A stretch of 64,000 nucleotides of DNA, taken from positions 457,112 through 521,111 of the forward strand of contig CAVTWH010000008.1 in the NCBI GenBank assembly GCA_963738365.1, read 5' to 3'. Source of the stretch: CAVTWH01 sp963738365. Its GTDB lineage: Bacteria; Actinomycetota; Actinomycetes; Mycobacteriales; Micromonosporaceae. Both the position numbers and the translations under genes were made by a program. This document shows, in pieces, positions 37,232-44,576 of the stretch; the stretch's first letter is position 1; the number at the start of each line of letters is the position of its first letter. The notes beneath the pieces are model-generated. The model was not told the DNA's origin. It worked only from the letters and a program-made list of their open reading frames with translations, and made no database searches.

Positions 37232-37243
37232 CACCCCACCGTA
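37232..37243 (-). promoter_or_regulatory. -10 box TACGGT, predicted leaderless start of the AMMECR1 gene
   Basis: On the minus strand TACGGT (37243 to 37238) lies 6 nt before ATG 37231. Confidence 0.45.
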
Positions 37244-37304
37244 GGCCACCGGACGGCTGCGCCGTCCCGGCGCGCGGAGCGGGTGGTCGGCCGCCGTCGC
37301 GGGC

Positions 37305-37317
37305 TACGATCCGGGGC
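37305..37317 (+). promoter_or_regulatory. -10 box TACGAT before nuoC
   Basis: TACGAT (37305-37310) is 7 nt before ATG 37318, the same box and spacing as for nuoA. The nuoC-nuoH genes therefore appear to have their own promoter. Confidence 0.5.
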
Positions 37318-38103
37318 ATGACGCCGGAGGAGCTGGGTGCCCGCTTCACGGAGCTGGCCGGTGCGGCCGGCATCTCCGGCGAGGTGGGTGTCAGCGGCGG
37401 CGGCGCGTTCGCCCGGGCCACCGTTGCGGTCCGCCCGGCCGACTGGCCGGCCGCCGTCGCCCTGGTCCGCGACGAGCTGGCCTGCGACTTCTTCGACTGG
37501 CTCTCGGCCGTGGACGAGCTGGCCGACGGCTTCACCGTGGTGGCCCACCTGTGGTCCACCACAGTGCGGTACGGCCTGCTGCTGTCCACCGGCGTGCCGC
37601 TGGACAGCCCGGCGCTGGCCTCGATCGTGCCGCTGTTCCCCGGCGCCGCCTGGCACGAGCGGGAGACGCACGAGATGTTCGGCATCGACTTCCCCGGCCA
37701 TCCCGGCCCGCTGCGGCCGCTGCTGCTGCCGCCCGAATTCGAGGGGTACCCGCTGCGCAAGGCGTTCGTCCTGGCCTCCCGGGTGGCCAAGCCGTGGCCG
37801 GGCGCCAAGGAGCCCGGCGAGTCCCACGACACCGGCGCCGCTCGCCGCGCCCCGATGCGCCCACCCGGCGTTCCCGCCCCCGGCGAGTGGGGCCCGCCCG
37901 GCGCAGCGGCCGAGCCGACCGCCCCGCCCACCGAGCGCCCCGCCCGGGACCGTCCCGTCCGCGAACGCGCGGCAGCCGAGCGTCGCCCACCCGGCACCCC
38001 GGTACCCGCCGACGGTGCGCAGGCCGCGCCGGACCCGGACAGCGGGACAGGCGGTGCGGCCGCACCGCAGGCCGACCCAGCGGCGGACGACGGGGAGGGG
38101 TGA
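37318..38103 (+). CDS. nuoC: NADH-quinone oxidoreductase subunit C-like with long disordered tail
   Basis: 261 residues. The NuoC core (1-160) includes CDFFDWLSAVDELADGFTVVAHLWS and the signature WHERETHEMFGIDFPGHPGPLRPLLLPPEFEGYPLRKAF. Residues 165-261 are an unusual Pro/Ala/Arg/Glu-rich tail beginning KPWPGAKEPGES. NuoC is part of the connecting module next to NuoD and NuoB. Neither nuoD nor nuoB follows: nuoH starts 5 bp later. In the second nuo cluster of Streptomyces a C subunit with a similar start of tail occurs, as far as I recall. Confidence 0.9.
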   Translation: MTPEELGARFTELAGAAGISGEVGVSGGGAFARATVAVRPADWPAAVALVRDELACDFFDWLSAVDELADGFTVVAHLWSTTVRYGLLLSTGVPLDSPALASIVPLFPGAAWHERETHEMFGIDFPGHPGPLRPLLLPPEFEGYPLRKAFVLASRVAKPWPGAKEPGESHDTGAARRAPMRPPGVPAPGEWGPPGAAAEPTAPPTERPARDRPVRERAAAERRPPGTPVPADGAQAAPDPDSGTGGAAAPQADPAADDGEG

Positions 38104-38107
38104 GCGA

Positions 38108-39073
38108 GTGCCGTTCTGGTTGGAGGTGCTGCTGCGCTGCCTCGGCGTGGTGGTCGCGTTCCTCACCTTGCCGCTGATCGTCGGGCAGACCGAGCACAAG
38201 GTGATGGCGCACATGCAGGGCCGGCTCGGCCCGATGTACGCCGGTGCCTTCCACGGCTGGGCGCAGCTCATCGCCGACGGCGTCAAGTTCGTCCAGAAGG
38301 AGGACGTCACCCCGCGCGCCGCGGACCGGCCGGTGTTCAAGCTGGCGCCGGTGATCGCGCTGTTCCCGTACCTGATCGCGCTGCTGGTGATCCCGCTCGG
38401 CCCGCACGACTGGCTGGTCGCACAGCCGCTGGACATCGGGCTGTTCCTGGTACTGGCGGTGGTGGGCGTCGGGGTGATCGCGGTGCTGATGGCCGCCTGG
38501 TCCAGCGGCAACAAGTACTCGCTGCTCGGTGGCCTGCGGGCAGCCGCCCAGCTGCTCGGGTACGAGTTGCCGTTCGTGCTGGCGGCGGCCAGTGTGGCGA
38601 TGGCCGCCGGTACGTTGAGCCTGTCCGGCATCGTGCAGGCCTGGAACCCCTGGTGGCTGCTCTGGCAGGCGCCGGCCATGGTGGTCTTCTTCGTCGCCGG
38701 GCTGGCCGAGATCCGGCGCCCCCCGTTCGACGCGCCGATCGCCGACTCGGAGCTGGTCTTCGGCTACATGACCGAGTACACCGGGCTGCGTTTCGCGTTC
38801 TTCCTGCTCGCCGAGTACGTCGGCATCGTGGTGATCTCGGCGCTGACCACGGTGCTGTTCCTGGGCGGCTGGAAGGGCCCGTTCGACGAGCACCTGGGCT
38901 GGCTGTGGACACTCGTCAAGATCTTCGCGGTGAGCTTCTTGGTGATCTGGCTCCGGGTCGCCTACCCGCGCCTGCGCGAGGACCAGATCCAGCGGCTGTG
39001 CTGGCAGGTGCTGGTCCCGGTGGCGCTGGCCCAGCTGGTGCTGACCGCCGCCGTCCGGGTGGCGCTGCGCTGA
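38108..39073 (+). CDS. nuoH: NADH-quinone oxidoreductase subunit H-like
   Basis: 321 residues, about eight transmembrane helices. RLGPMYAGAFHGWAQLIADGVKFVQKED is the conserved NuoH loop (Glu/Asp-rich, quinone chamber). AELRRPPFDAPIADSELV-type sequence (here AEIRRPPFDAP) is the second. NuoH links the quinone site to the antiporter-like subunits. GTG 38108 starts 5 bp after the nuoC stop. The following gene is an antisense Uma2 gene, so the operon is interrupted. Confidence 0.93.
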   Translation: MPFWLEVLLRCLGVVVAFLTLPLIVGQTEHKVMAHMQGRLGPMYAGAFHGWAQLIADGVKFVQKEDVTPRAADRPVFKLAPVIALFPYLIALLVIPLGPHDWLVAQPLDIGLFLVLAVVGVGVIAVLMAAWSSGNKYSLLGGLRAAAQLLGYELPFVLAAASVAMAAGTLSLSGIVQAWNPWWLLWQAPAMVVFFVAGLAEIRRPPFDAPIADSELVFGYMTEYTGLRFAFFLLAEYVGIVVISALTTVLFLGGWKGPFDEHLGWLWTLVKIFAVSFLVIWLRVAYPRLREDQIQRLCWQVLVPVALAQLVLTAAVRVALR

Positions 39074-39082
39074 CGGCGGGTG

Positions 39083-39634
39083 CTACCTGCGCCGACGACC
39101 CAGCAGCGTGTCCACCGGCAGCAGGATCCGCCACGGCTGGTCGACGTCGATCGCGGTGGTGAAGCTGCCCGGGTCGCGGTAGACCTCGGCGGACGGGTCG
39201 AGCGCGAAGGTGTGCACCGTCAGTTCGTCAACGGATTCGATCCGCCAGTAGCTCGGGATTCCTGCCTGGGCGTAGAGCGCCGGCTTGGTGATCCGGTCAA
39301 AGGCCACCGAGCTCGGCGAGACCACCTCGACCGCCAGCGCGACCTCGTGCGGAGCGAACCAGTGCGGGTTGCGCTCTGCCGCCCGCGCCGTCACGACCTG
39401 GACATCGGGAATGAGTGACCGATGCTTGCCGATCCGGACCTCAACGCCCTGGGTGGCGTCGAACTCGGGCGGGCAGAGGCTGCCCAGGGCGACACACAGG
39501 CGGGCGGCGATGTTCTGGTGGGAGGCGGTGGGGGAGGGCGACACGATGAGCACTCCGTCGATGATTTCCCGGCGTACACCGTCTTCCGGAAGGGTGTCGA
39601 GATCGTCGACGGTCCACCGACCTGAGTCAGGCAT
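39083..39634 (-). CDS. Uma2-family (DUF820) putative endonuclease-fold protein
   Basis: 183 residues. WTVDDLDTLPEDGVRREIIDGVLIVSPSPTASHQNIAARL and SLIPDVQVVTA, then VALAVEVVSPSSVAFDRITKPALYAQAGIPSYWRIE, match Uma2: Asp...ExV...K of a PD-(D/E)XK nuclease fold. Biochemical role unknown. It lies antisense between nuoH and nuoI, ending 10 bp past the nuoH stop. It has a slightly lower GC and different codon use from the nuo genes, so it is probably an insertion. GGAGAT precedes ATG 39634. Confidence 0.85.
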   Translation of the reverse strand: MPDSGRWTVDDLDTLPEDGVRREIIDGVLIVSPSPTASHQNIAARLCVALGSLCPPEFDATQGVEVRIGKHRSLIPDVQVVTARAAERNPHWFAPHEVALAVEVVSPSSVAFDRITKPALYAQAGIPSYWRIESVDELTVHTFALDPSAEVYRDPGSFTTAIDVDQPWRILLPVDTLLGRRRR

Positions 39635-39804
39635 GGCGATCTCCAGCGCGGCTGTCACGGCCCTGTCCCTCCATGCTCCGATGGTGTCACCCCGACGAGC
39701 ACGGACGCTATCGGAACTGGCCGAACGCACGCTCACCGTGATCAAAGAAGGGTGGCAGGTTGGCACATAGGGGTGGCGTGCTCGCGTGACGTCGGCGTAC
39801 CGGC

Positions 39805-39816
39805 CATGATGTGGGG
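39805..39816 (+). promoter_or_regulatory. Possible -10 box CATGAT before nuoI
   Basis: CATGAT (39805-39810) is 6 nt before ATG 39817. It would restart transcription of nuoI-N downstream of the Uma2 gene. The match is imperfect. Confidence 0.3.
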
Positions 39817-40329
39817 ATGACTGGCGTACCCGGCTCCGGCTTGGCCAAGGGCCTCGCGGTGACGTTCAGGACGATGACCCGCCGCGCGCACACCCAGCAG
39901 TACCCGGACGTGGAGCCGGAGCTGCCGCCGCGGTCCCGGGGCGTGATCGCCCTGCTGGAGGAGAACTGCACGGTGTGCATGCTGTGCGCCCGTGAGTGCC
40001 CGGACTGGTGCATCTACATCGACTCGCACAAGGAGGAGGTGGTGGTCCCGGGCGCCGCCCGGGCCCGGCAGCGCAACGTGCTGGACCGCTTCGCCATCGA
40101 CTTCTCGCTGTGCATGTACTGCGGCATCTGCATCGAGGCGTGCCCGTTCGACGCCCTCTACTGGTCGCCGGAGTTCGAGTACGCCGGGTACGACATCCGC
40201 GACCTGTTGCACGAGAAGGACACCCTGCGCGACTGGATGTGGACGGTTCCCCCGCCGCCCGCGCACGACCCGATGGGCGAGCCGGCCAAGGAGGAGTCCT
40301 CCGCGGCGCGCCGGTCGGCCGCCCCGTGA
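39817..40329 (+). CDS. nuoI: NADH-quinone oxidoreductase subunit I-like (two 4Fe-4S clusters)
   Basis: 170 residues. Two cluster motifs: CTVCMLCARECPDWC and CMYCGICIEACPFDAL. The first has an additional Cys (CPDWC) not usual in the classical NADH-type NuoI. FEYAGYDIRDLLHEKDTLRDW is the conserved C-terminal region. As the last hydrophilic Fe-S subunit before the quinone, and the natural contact for ferredoxin when NuoE/F/G are absent, it is the likely entry for electrons made by KorAB. ATG 39817 preferred to GTG 39811. Confidence 0.93.
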   Translation: MTGVPGSGLAKGLAVTFRTMTRRAHTQQYPDVEPELPPRSRGVIALLEENCTVCMLCARECPDWCIYIDSHKEEVVVPGAARARQRNVLDRFAIDFSLCMYCGICIEACPFDALYWSPEFEYAGYDIRDLLHEKDTLRDWMWTVPPPPAHDPMGEPAKEESSAARRSAAP

Positions 40330-40823
40330 CAACGGCCGACGTGCTGATCCTGGCGCTGGGCGCGGTGGCGCTCGGCGCCGGGCTGCGGGTGGTGCGTACC
40401 GACCATGTGGTGCGCGCCGGGCTGTGGCTGGTGGTGGCGCTGGGCGCGGTGGCCGGGCTGTACCTGGTGCTCGCCGCCGAGCTGGTGGCCTGGGTGCAGG
40501 TGCTGATCTACGTCGGCGCGGTGGTGGTGCTGCTGCTGTTCGCGGTGATGCTGACCCGGGCGCCGATCGGCGCCAGTACCGACCTGGACCGCCCAGGCTG
40601 GGCGGGGCTGCTGGTCGGCGGGGGCAGCGGCGCCGGTCTGGCGCTGCTTTTCATCGACGGGTACCGCTGGCTGAAGGTCGACGGCGGCCGGGTGGGCAGC
40701 GCCGGGGCGCTGGGCACCGAGCTGTTCCGGGGCTGGGTGCTGCCGTTCGAGGTGATCTCGGTACTGCTGCTCGCCGCGCTGGTGGGCGCCATCGTGGTGT
40801 CCCGGCCGGACGGGCGCCGCTGA
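40326..40823 (+). CDS. nuoJ: NADH-quinone oxidoreductase subunit J-like
   Basis: 165 residues, five transmembrane helices (LILALGAVALGAGLRVV; AGLWLVVALGAVAGLYLVLAAE; VQVLIYVGAVVVLLLFAVMLT; and two more). AELVAWVQVLIYVGAVVVLLLFAVML is the pi-bulge helix region. Its GTG overlaps the nuoI stop by 4 nt. Confidence 0.92.
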   Translation: MTTADVLILALGAVALGAGLRVVRTDHVVRAGLWLVVALGAVAGLYLVLAAELVAWVQVLIYVGAVVVLLLFAVMLTRAPIGASTDLDRPGWAGLLVGGGSGAGLALLFIDGYRWLKVDGGRVGSAGALGTELFRGWVLPFEVISVLLLAALVGAIVVSRPDGRR

Positions 40824-41209
40824 TGCACCCGGTGCTGCCGTACACGATCGCCGCCCTGCTGCTCGGCCTCGGTGTCTACGGCGTGCTGCGGCGGCGCAAC
40901 GCCGTACTGCTGCTGATGGCGGTGGAGTTGATGCTCAACGGCGTCAACCTCATCTTCGTCACCGCCGATGCCACCGTGCCGCGCGCCGGGCACCCCACCG
41001 GCCAGGTCTTCGTACTGTTCATCATCGTGCTCGCCGCGGCCGAGGTGGGCGTCGGGCTGGCCCTGATCCTGGCGCTCTACCGGGCGCGCGGCGACGTGGC
41101 CGTGGACGAGGTACCGCTGACCGAGCCCGAGGCCGACCCCGGAGCGCAGGTCGACCCGGAAGCTGGAGTCGAGGTTGGGCCGGCGCCGGCGGCGGGGGTG
41201 ACCGGGTGA
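40823..41209 (+). CDS. nuoK: NADH-quinone oxidoreductase subunit K-like
   Basis: 128 residues with three transmembrane helices. LLLMAVELMLNGVNLIFV carries the key Glu in helix 2; VFVLFIIVLAAAEVGVGLALILALYR carries the second Glu. The C-terminal acidic tail after helix 3 is longer than usual. ATG overlaps the nuoJ stop by 1 nt. Confidence 0.93.
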   Translation: MHPVLPYTIAALLLGLGVYGVLRRRNAVLLLMAVELMLNGVNLIFVTADATVPRAGHPTGQVFVLFIIVLAAAEVGVGLALILALYRARGDVAVDEVPLTEPEADPGAQVDPEAGVEVGPAPAAGVTG

Positions 41210-43044
41210 GCGGGTACACCGTGGCGGCGGCGCTGCTGCCGGCCGCCCCGGCGGTGGCTGCCGGAGTCGGCCTGCTGCTGCCGATCGGATCCCGGCGGGC
41301 AGCCGGGGCGCTCGGCGTGGCCGGAGCGCTGGTCGCCCTGGTGGCCGCGGTGGTACTCGCCGCCCACGACGCCCCGGTGAGCGGAGCCTGGCACCTGGTC
41401 GATGTCGGTACCCTCCCGGTGACGCTGACCCTGCAGGTCAGCACCGCAGCAGCCGCTGTCGCGGTGGCCGTCGGCGTGGTCGCGTTGGCGGTACAGCTCT
41501 ACTCGCTGGCCTACCTGCGCCCCGACGACAGGTACGGGCCGTACGCCGCCCAGGTGTCGCTGTTCACCGCGGCGATGCTGCTGGTCGTGGTGGCCGGCGA
41601 CTTGATCATGCTGCTGGTCGGCTGGGAGGTCATGGGCATCTGCTCGTACCTGCTGATCGCGCACGACCGCAGCCTGCCGGAGGCGCCCGGCGCGGCGGTG
41701 AAGGCGTTCCTGGTGACCCGGGTCGGCGACGTCGGCTTCCTGCTCGGCATCGCGCTGCTGGGCATCTCGGCGCAGTCGTTCCAGCTCGACGCGGTGCTCA
41801 GCGCGCCGCTCGGGCACACCCGGCTGACCGTGGCCACCCTGCTGCTGCTGGCCGGGGTGGCCGGCAAGAGCGCCCAGTTCCCGCTGCACACCTGGCTACC
41901 GGACGCGATGGCCGGCCCCACGCCCATCTCGGCGCTGATCCACGCCGCCACCATGGTGGCCGCCGGGGTGTACGTCGTCACCCGGCTCTACAAGCTGTTC
42001 ACCGCCGCCCCGGCGACGCTGGCCGTGCTCGGCGTGATGGCCTCGGTGACCATGCTGCTCGGCGCGCTGGCGGCCACCGCGCAGGACGACATCAAACGGG
42101 TACTGGCCTGGTCGACGGTGTCCCAGATCGGCTACATGACCGGCGCACTGGCGGTCGGCTCGTCCAGCGCGGCGCTGTTCCACCTGCTCACCCACGCCGC
42201 CTTCAAGGCGCTGCTGTTCCTCGCGGCCGGCTGCGTCATCCACGCGGTCGGCAGTAACTCGATGACCGTCATGGGCGGGCTGCGCCGGGCGCTGCCGGCC
42301 GTCTTCGCCGCGTTCACCGTGGGCGTGCTGGCGCTGGCCGGGGTACCGCCGCTGGCCGGGTTCTTCTCCAAGGACACCGTGCTGTCCGCCGCCTTCGAGG
42401 CGCGCGACGGCGGCGGGCCGGCAGCCGGCTGGGTGGCCTGGCTGGTCTGGCTGGTCGGGCTGGCCACCGCACTGATCACCGCCGCCTACTGCGCCCGGCT
42501 GTGGCTGCGCACCTTCTTCGGCGCCCCACGCGGCGACGTCGAGCCGCACGGCACCCCGCCGCTGATGCTCTGGCCGGTGCTCGTGCTCGCCGTACCGGCG
42601 GCGCTGCTCGGCTTCGCCGGGCTCGGCCCGGGCCTGGCCGGTCGCTTGGGCGCCGACGAGTTGTTCACGGTGGACGCCTCCACCTGGGTGGCGCTGGCCG
42701 CAGTGCTGGCCGGCGGCGCCGCCGGCTGGCTGGCCTGGCGCCGCGACCCGGCCGCCGACCCGGCCCGGCTGCTCGGCCCGGCCCGCCCGGTCTTCGCGCA
42801 GGCGTTCTACCTCGACGCCGCCCAGCACACCCTGGTGGTACGCCCGGTCACCGCGCTGGCCCGCGCCGTCCTGCGCGGCGACGCGGCGGTGGTGGACGGC
42901 GCCGTGGAGGGCGTGGGGCGCGGCGGCCAGGGGGCGTCCCGGGTGCTGCTCGGCTGGCACCGGGCGTCGGTGTCCCGGGCGCTGTCGGCGGCGCTGGGCG
43001 GCGTGCTGCTGCTCACTGCCGTCCTGCTGGCGGTGACCCGGTGA
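41206..43044 (+). CDS. nuoL: NADH-quinone oxidoreductase subunit L-like
   Basis: 612 residues, about 16 transmembrane helices. LLVGWEVMGICSYLLIAHD (Glu of the antiporter site), FPLHTWLPDAMAGPTPISALIHAATMVAAGVYV (Lys-containing signature region before it is GVAGKSAQ) and DDIKRVLAWSTVSQIGYM are Nqo12 motifs. Residues 520-600 are a shorter version of the lateral helix. It is a proton-pumping antiporter-like subunit at the far end of the membrane arm. GTG overlaps nuoK by 4 nt. Confidence 0.95.
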   Translation: MSGYTVAAALLPAAPAVAAGVGLLLPIGSRRAAGALGVAGALVALVAAVVLAAHDAPVSGAWHLVDVGTLPVTLTLQVSTAAAAVAVAVGVVALAVQLYSLAYLRPDDRYGPYAAQVSLFTAAMLLVVVAGDLIMLLVGWEVMGICSYLLIAHDRSLPEAPGAAVKAFLVTRVGDVGFLLGIALLGISAQSFQLDAVLSAPLGHTRLTVATLLLLAGVAGKSAQFPLHTWLPDAMAGPTPISALIHAATMVAAGVYVVTRLYKLFTAAPATLAVLGVMASVTMLLGALAATAQDDIKRVLAWSTVSQIGYMTGALAVGSSSAALFHLLTHAAFKALLFLAAGCVIHAVGSNSMTVMGGLRRALPAVFAAFTVGVLALAGVPPLAGFFSKDTVLSAAFEARDGGGPAAGWVAWLVWLVGLATALITAAYCARLWLRTFFGAPRGDVEPHGTPPLMLWPVLVLAVPAALLGFAGLGPGLAGRLGADELFTVDASTWVALAAVLAGGAAGWLAWRRDPAADPARLLGPARPVFAQAFYLDAAQHTLVVRPVTALARAVLRGDAAVVDGAVEGVGRGGQGASRVLLGWHRASVSRALSAALGGVLLLTAVLLAVTR

Positions 43045-44576
43045 ACCGGACCTCCGGCTGGGGCCAGGCGCTGCTGGTGGCGACGCTGCTGCTGCCGGCG
43101 CTCGGGGCGCTCGGCGCGGTGGCCGTACCGGCCCGGCTGGACCGGCTGGGGCGCGCCGTGGCGACCGGGTTCGCCGCACTCGCCTTCGTCGCCAGCGTGC
43201 TGCTCTACCAGCGGGACGCCGGCTGGTTCTGCTACGGCACCGCCGGCTGCCCGCCCGGCCTGGTGCCCTGGCGGCAACTGGACGTGGCCTGGGTACCCGC
43301 GCTCGACCTGCGCTTCCACATCGGCGTGGACGGCATCTCGTACCCCCTGGTGGTGCTGACCACGCTGCTGACGCTGCTGTGCTGTGTGTACACCCTGTGG
43401 GTGGTGCCCGGGGCCGGGCGGGGCCGGCTGCTGCTCGCCGCGCTGCTCACCGTGGAGCTGGGCATCCTGGGGGTGTTCCTGGCGCTGAACCTGATCCTGT
43501 TCTTCGTCTTCTTCGAAGTCGTCCTGCTGCCGATGTACGCCGTGATCGCCTGGTGGGGCGGCCCGGGGCGGCGGCACGCGGCCACCAAGTTCGTGCTGTA
43601 CACCCTGTTCGGCTCGGTGCTACTGCTGGTGGGGGTGGTGCTGGTGACGGTGCAGGCCGGCACCGCCGATCTGGTGGAGCTGTCCAGCGGCGTCGGGGCG
43701 GGGCTGCCGGCCGGCGTGCAGCTGGCCGCGTTCGGGCTGCTGGCGGCGGCGTTCGCGGTAAAGGCGCCGCTCTGGCCGCTGCACACCTGGCTGCCCGACG
43801 CGCACACCGAGGCGCCCACCGTCGGCTCCGTGGTGCTCGCCGGGGTGCTGCTCAAGATGGGTACCTACGGCCTGATCCGGGTCGGCTACGGCGTCGCGCC
43901 GGACGGCGCGCACCGGCTCGCCCCGGTACTCGGCGTGCTGGCGGTGGCCGCCATCGGCATCGGTGGGCTGGTCTGCCTGGCGCAGACCGAGCTGAAACGG
44001 CTGATCGCCTACTCCAGCGTCGGGCACATGGGCTTCGTGCTGCTCGGCATCGCCACCTTCAGCACCATCGGCCTGCAGGCGGCGCTGATCGGCAACATCG
44101 CCCACGGCATCGTCACCGGCCTGCTGTTCTTCCTGGTCGGAGCGGTGAAGGAGCGGGCCCACACCGGGGAGCTGGGCCAGCTCGGCGGCCTGCGTGAGTC
44201 GGCGCCCCGGCTGGCCGGGCTGCTCGGCTTCGCCGCCGTGGCCTCCCTCGGGCTGCCCGGGCTCGCCGGCTTCTGGGGGGAGGCGTTCGCCGTGGTGGCG
44301 GCGCTGCGCCGGGGCGGTCCGCTGTGGACGGTGCTGGCGGTGCTGGCCGCGCTCGGCGCGGCGCTGGCGGCGGCGTACTTCCTGCGGATGCTGCGCCGGG
44401 TCAGCCACGGCAGCCCGACTCCGGCGGTGGCCGGGATCGGCGGCGGTCTCACCGGGGCGGAGCTGCTCGCCTGGTCGCCGCTGGTGCTGCTCACCCTCGC
44501 CGTGGGGCTGGTACCGGGGCTGGTGCTGCGCCCGGCGCAGACCGCGGTGGTACTGCTGCTCGGGCTGGTGAAGTGA
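43041..44576 (+). CDS. nuoM: NADH-quinone oxidoreductase subunit M-like
   Basis: 511 residues, about 14 helices. FVFFEVVLLPMYAVIAWWGG carries the antiporter Glu. APLWPLHTWLPDAHTEAPTVGSVVLAGVLLKMGTYG and ELKRLIAYSSVGHMGFVLLG are the conserved helices with the Lys residues. The GTG overlaps the nuoL stop. Proton channel subunit. Confidence 0.95.
   Translation: MNRTSGWGQALLVATLLLPALGALGAVAVPARLDRLGRAVATGFAALAFVASVLLYQRDAGWFCYGTAGCPPGLVPWRQLDVAWVPALDLRFHIGVDGISYPLVVLTTLLTLLCCVYTLWVVPGAGRGRLLLAALLTVELGILGVFLALNLILFFVFFEVVLLPMYAVIAWWGGPGRRHAATKFVLYTLFGSVLLLVGVVLVTVQAGTADLVELSSGVGAGLPAGVQLAAFGLLAAAFAVKAPLWPLHTWLPDAHTEAPTVGSVVLAGVLLKMGTYGLIRVGYGVAPDGAHRLAPVLGVLAVAAIGIGGLVCLAQTELKRLIAYSSVGHMGFVLLGIATFSTIGLQAALIGNIAHGIVTGLLFFLVGAVKERAHTGELGQLGGLRESAPRLAGLLGFAAVASLGLPGLAGFWGEAFAVVAALRRGGPLWTVLAVLAALGAALAAAYFLRMLRRVSHGSPTPAVAGIGGGLTGAELLAWSPLVLLTLAVGLVPGLVLRPAQTAVVLLLGLVK

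Noticed and set aside
37318..39073. nuoD or nuoB hidden in another frame between nuoC and nuoH
   Set aside because: The two genes are 4 bp apart and no Fe-S (NuoB) or quinone-site (NuoD) motif occurs in any frame of the window.
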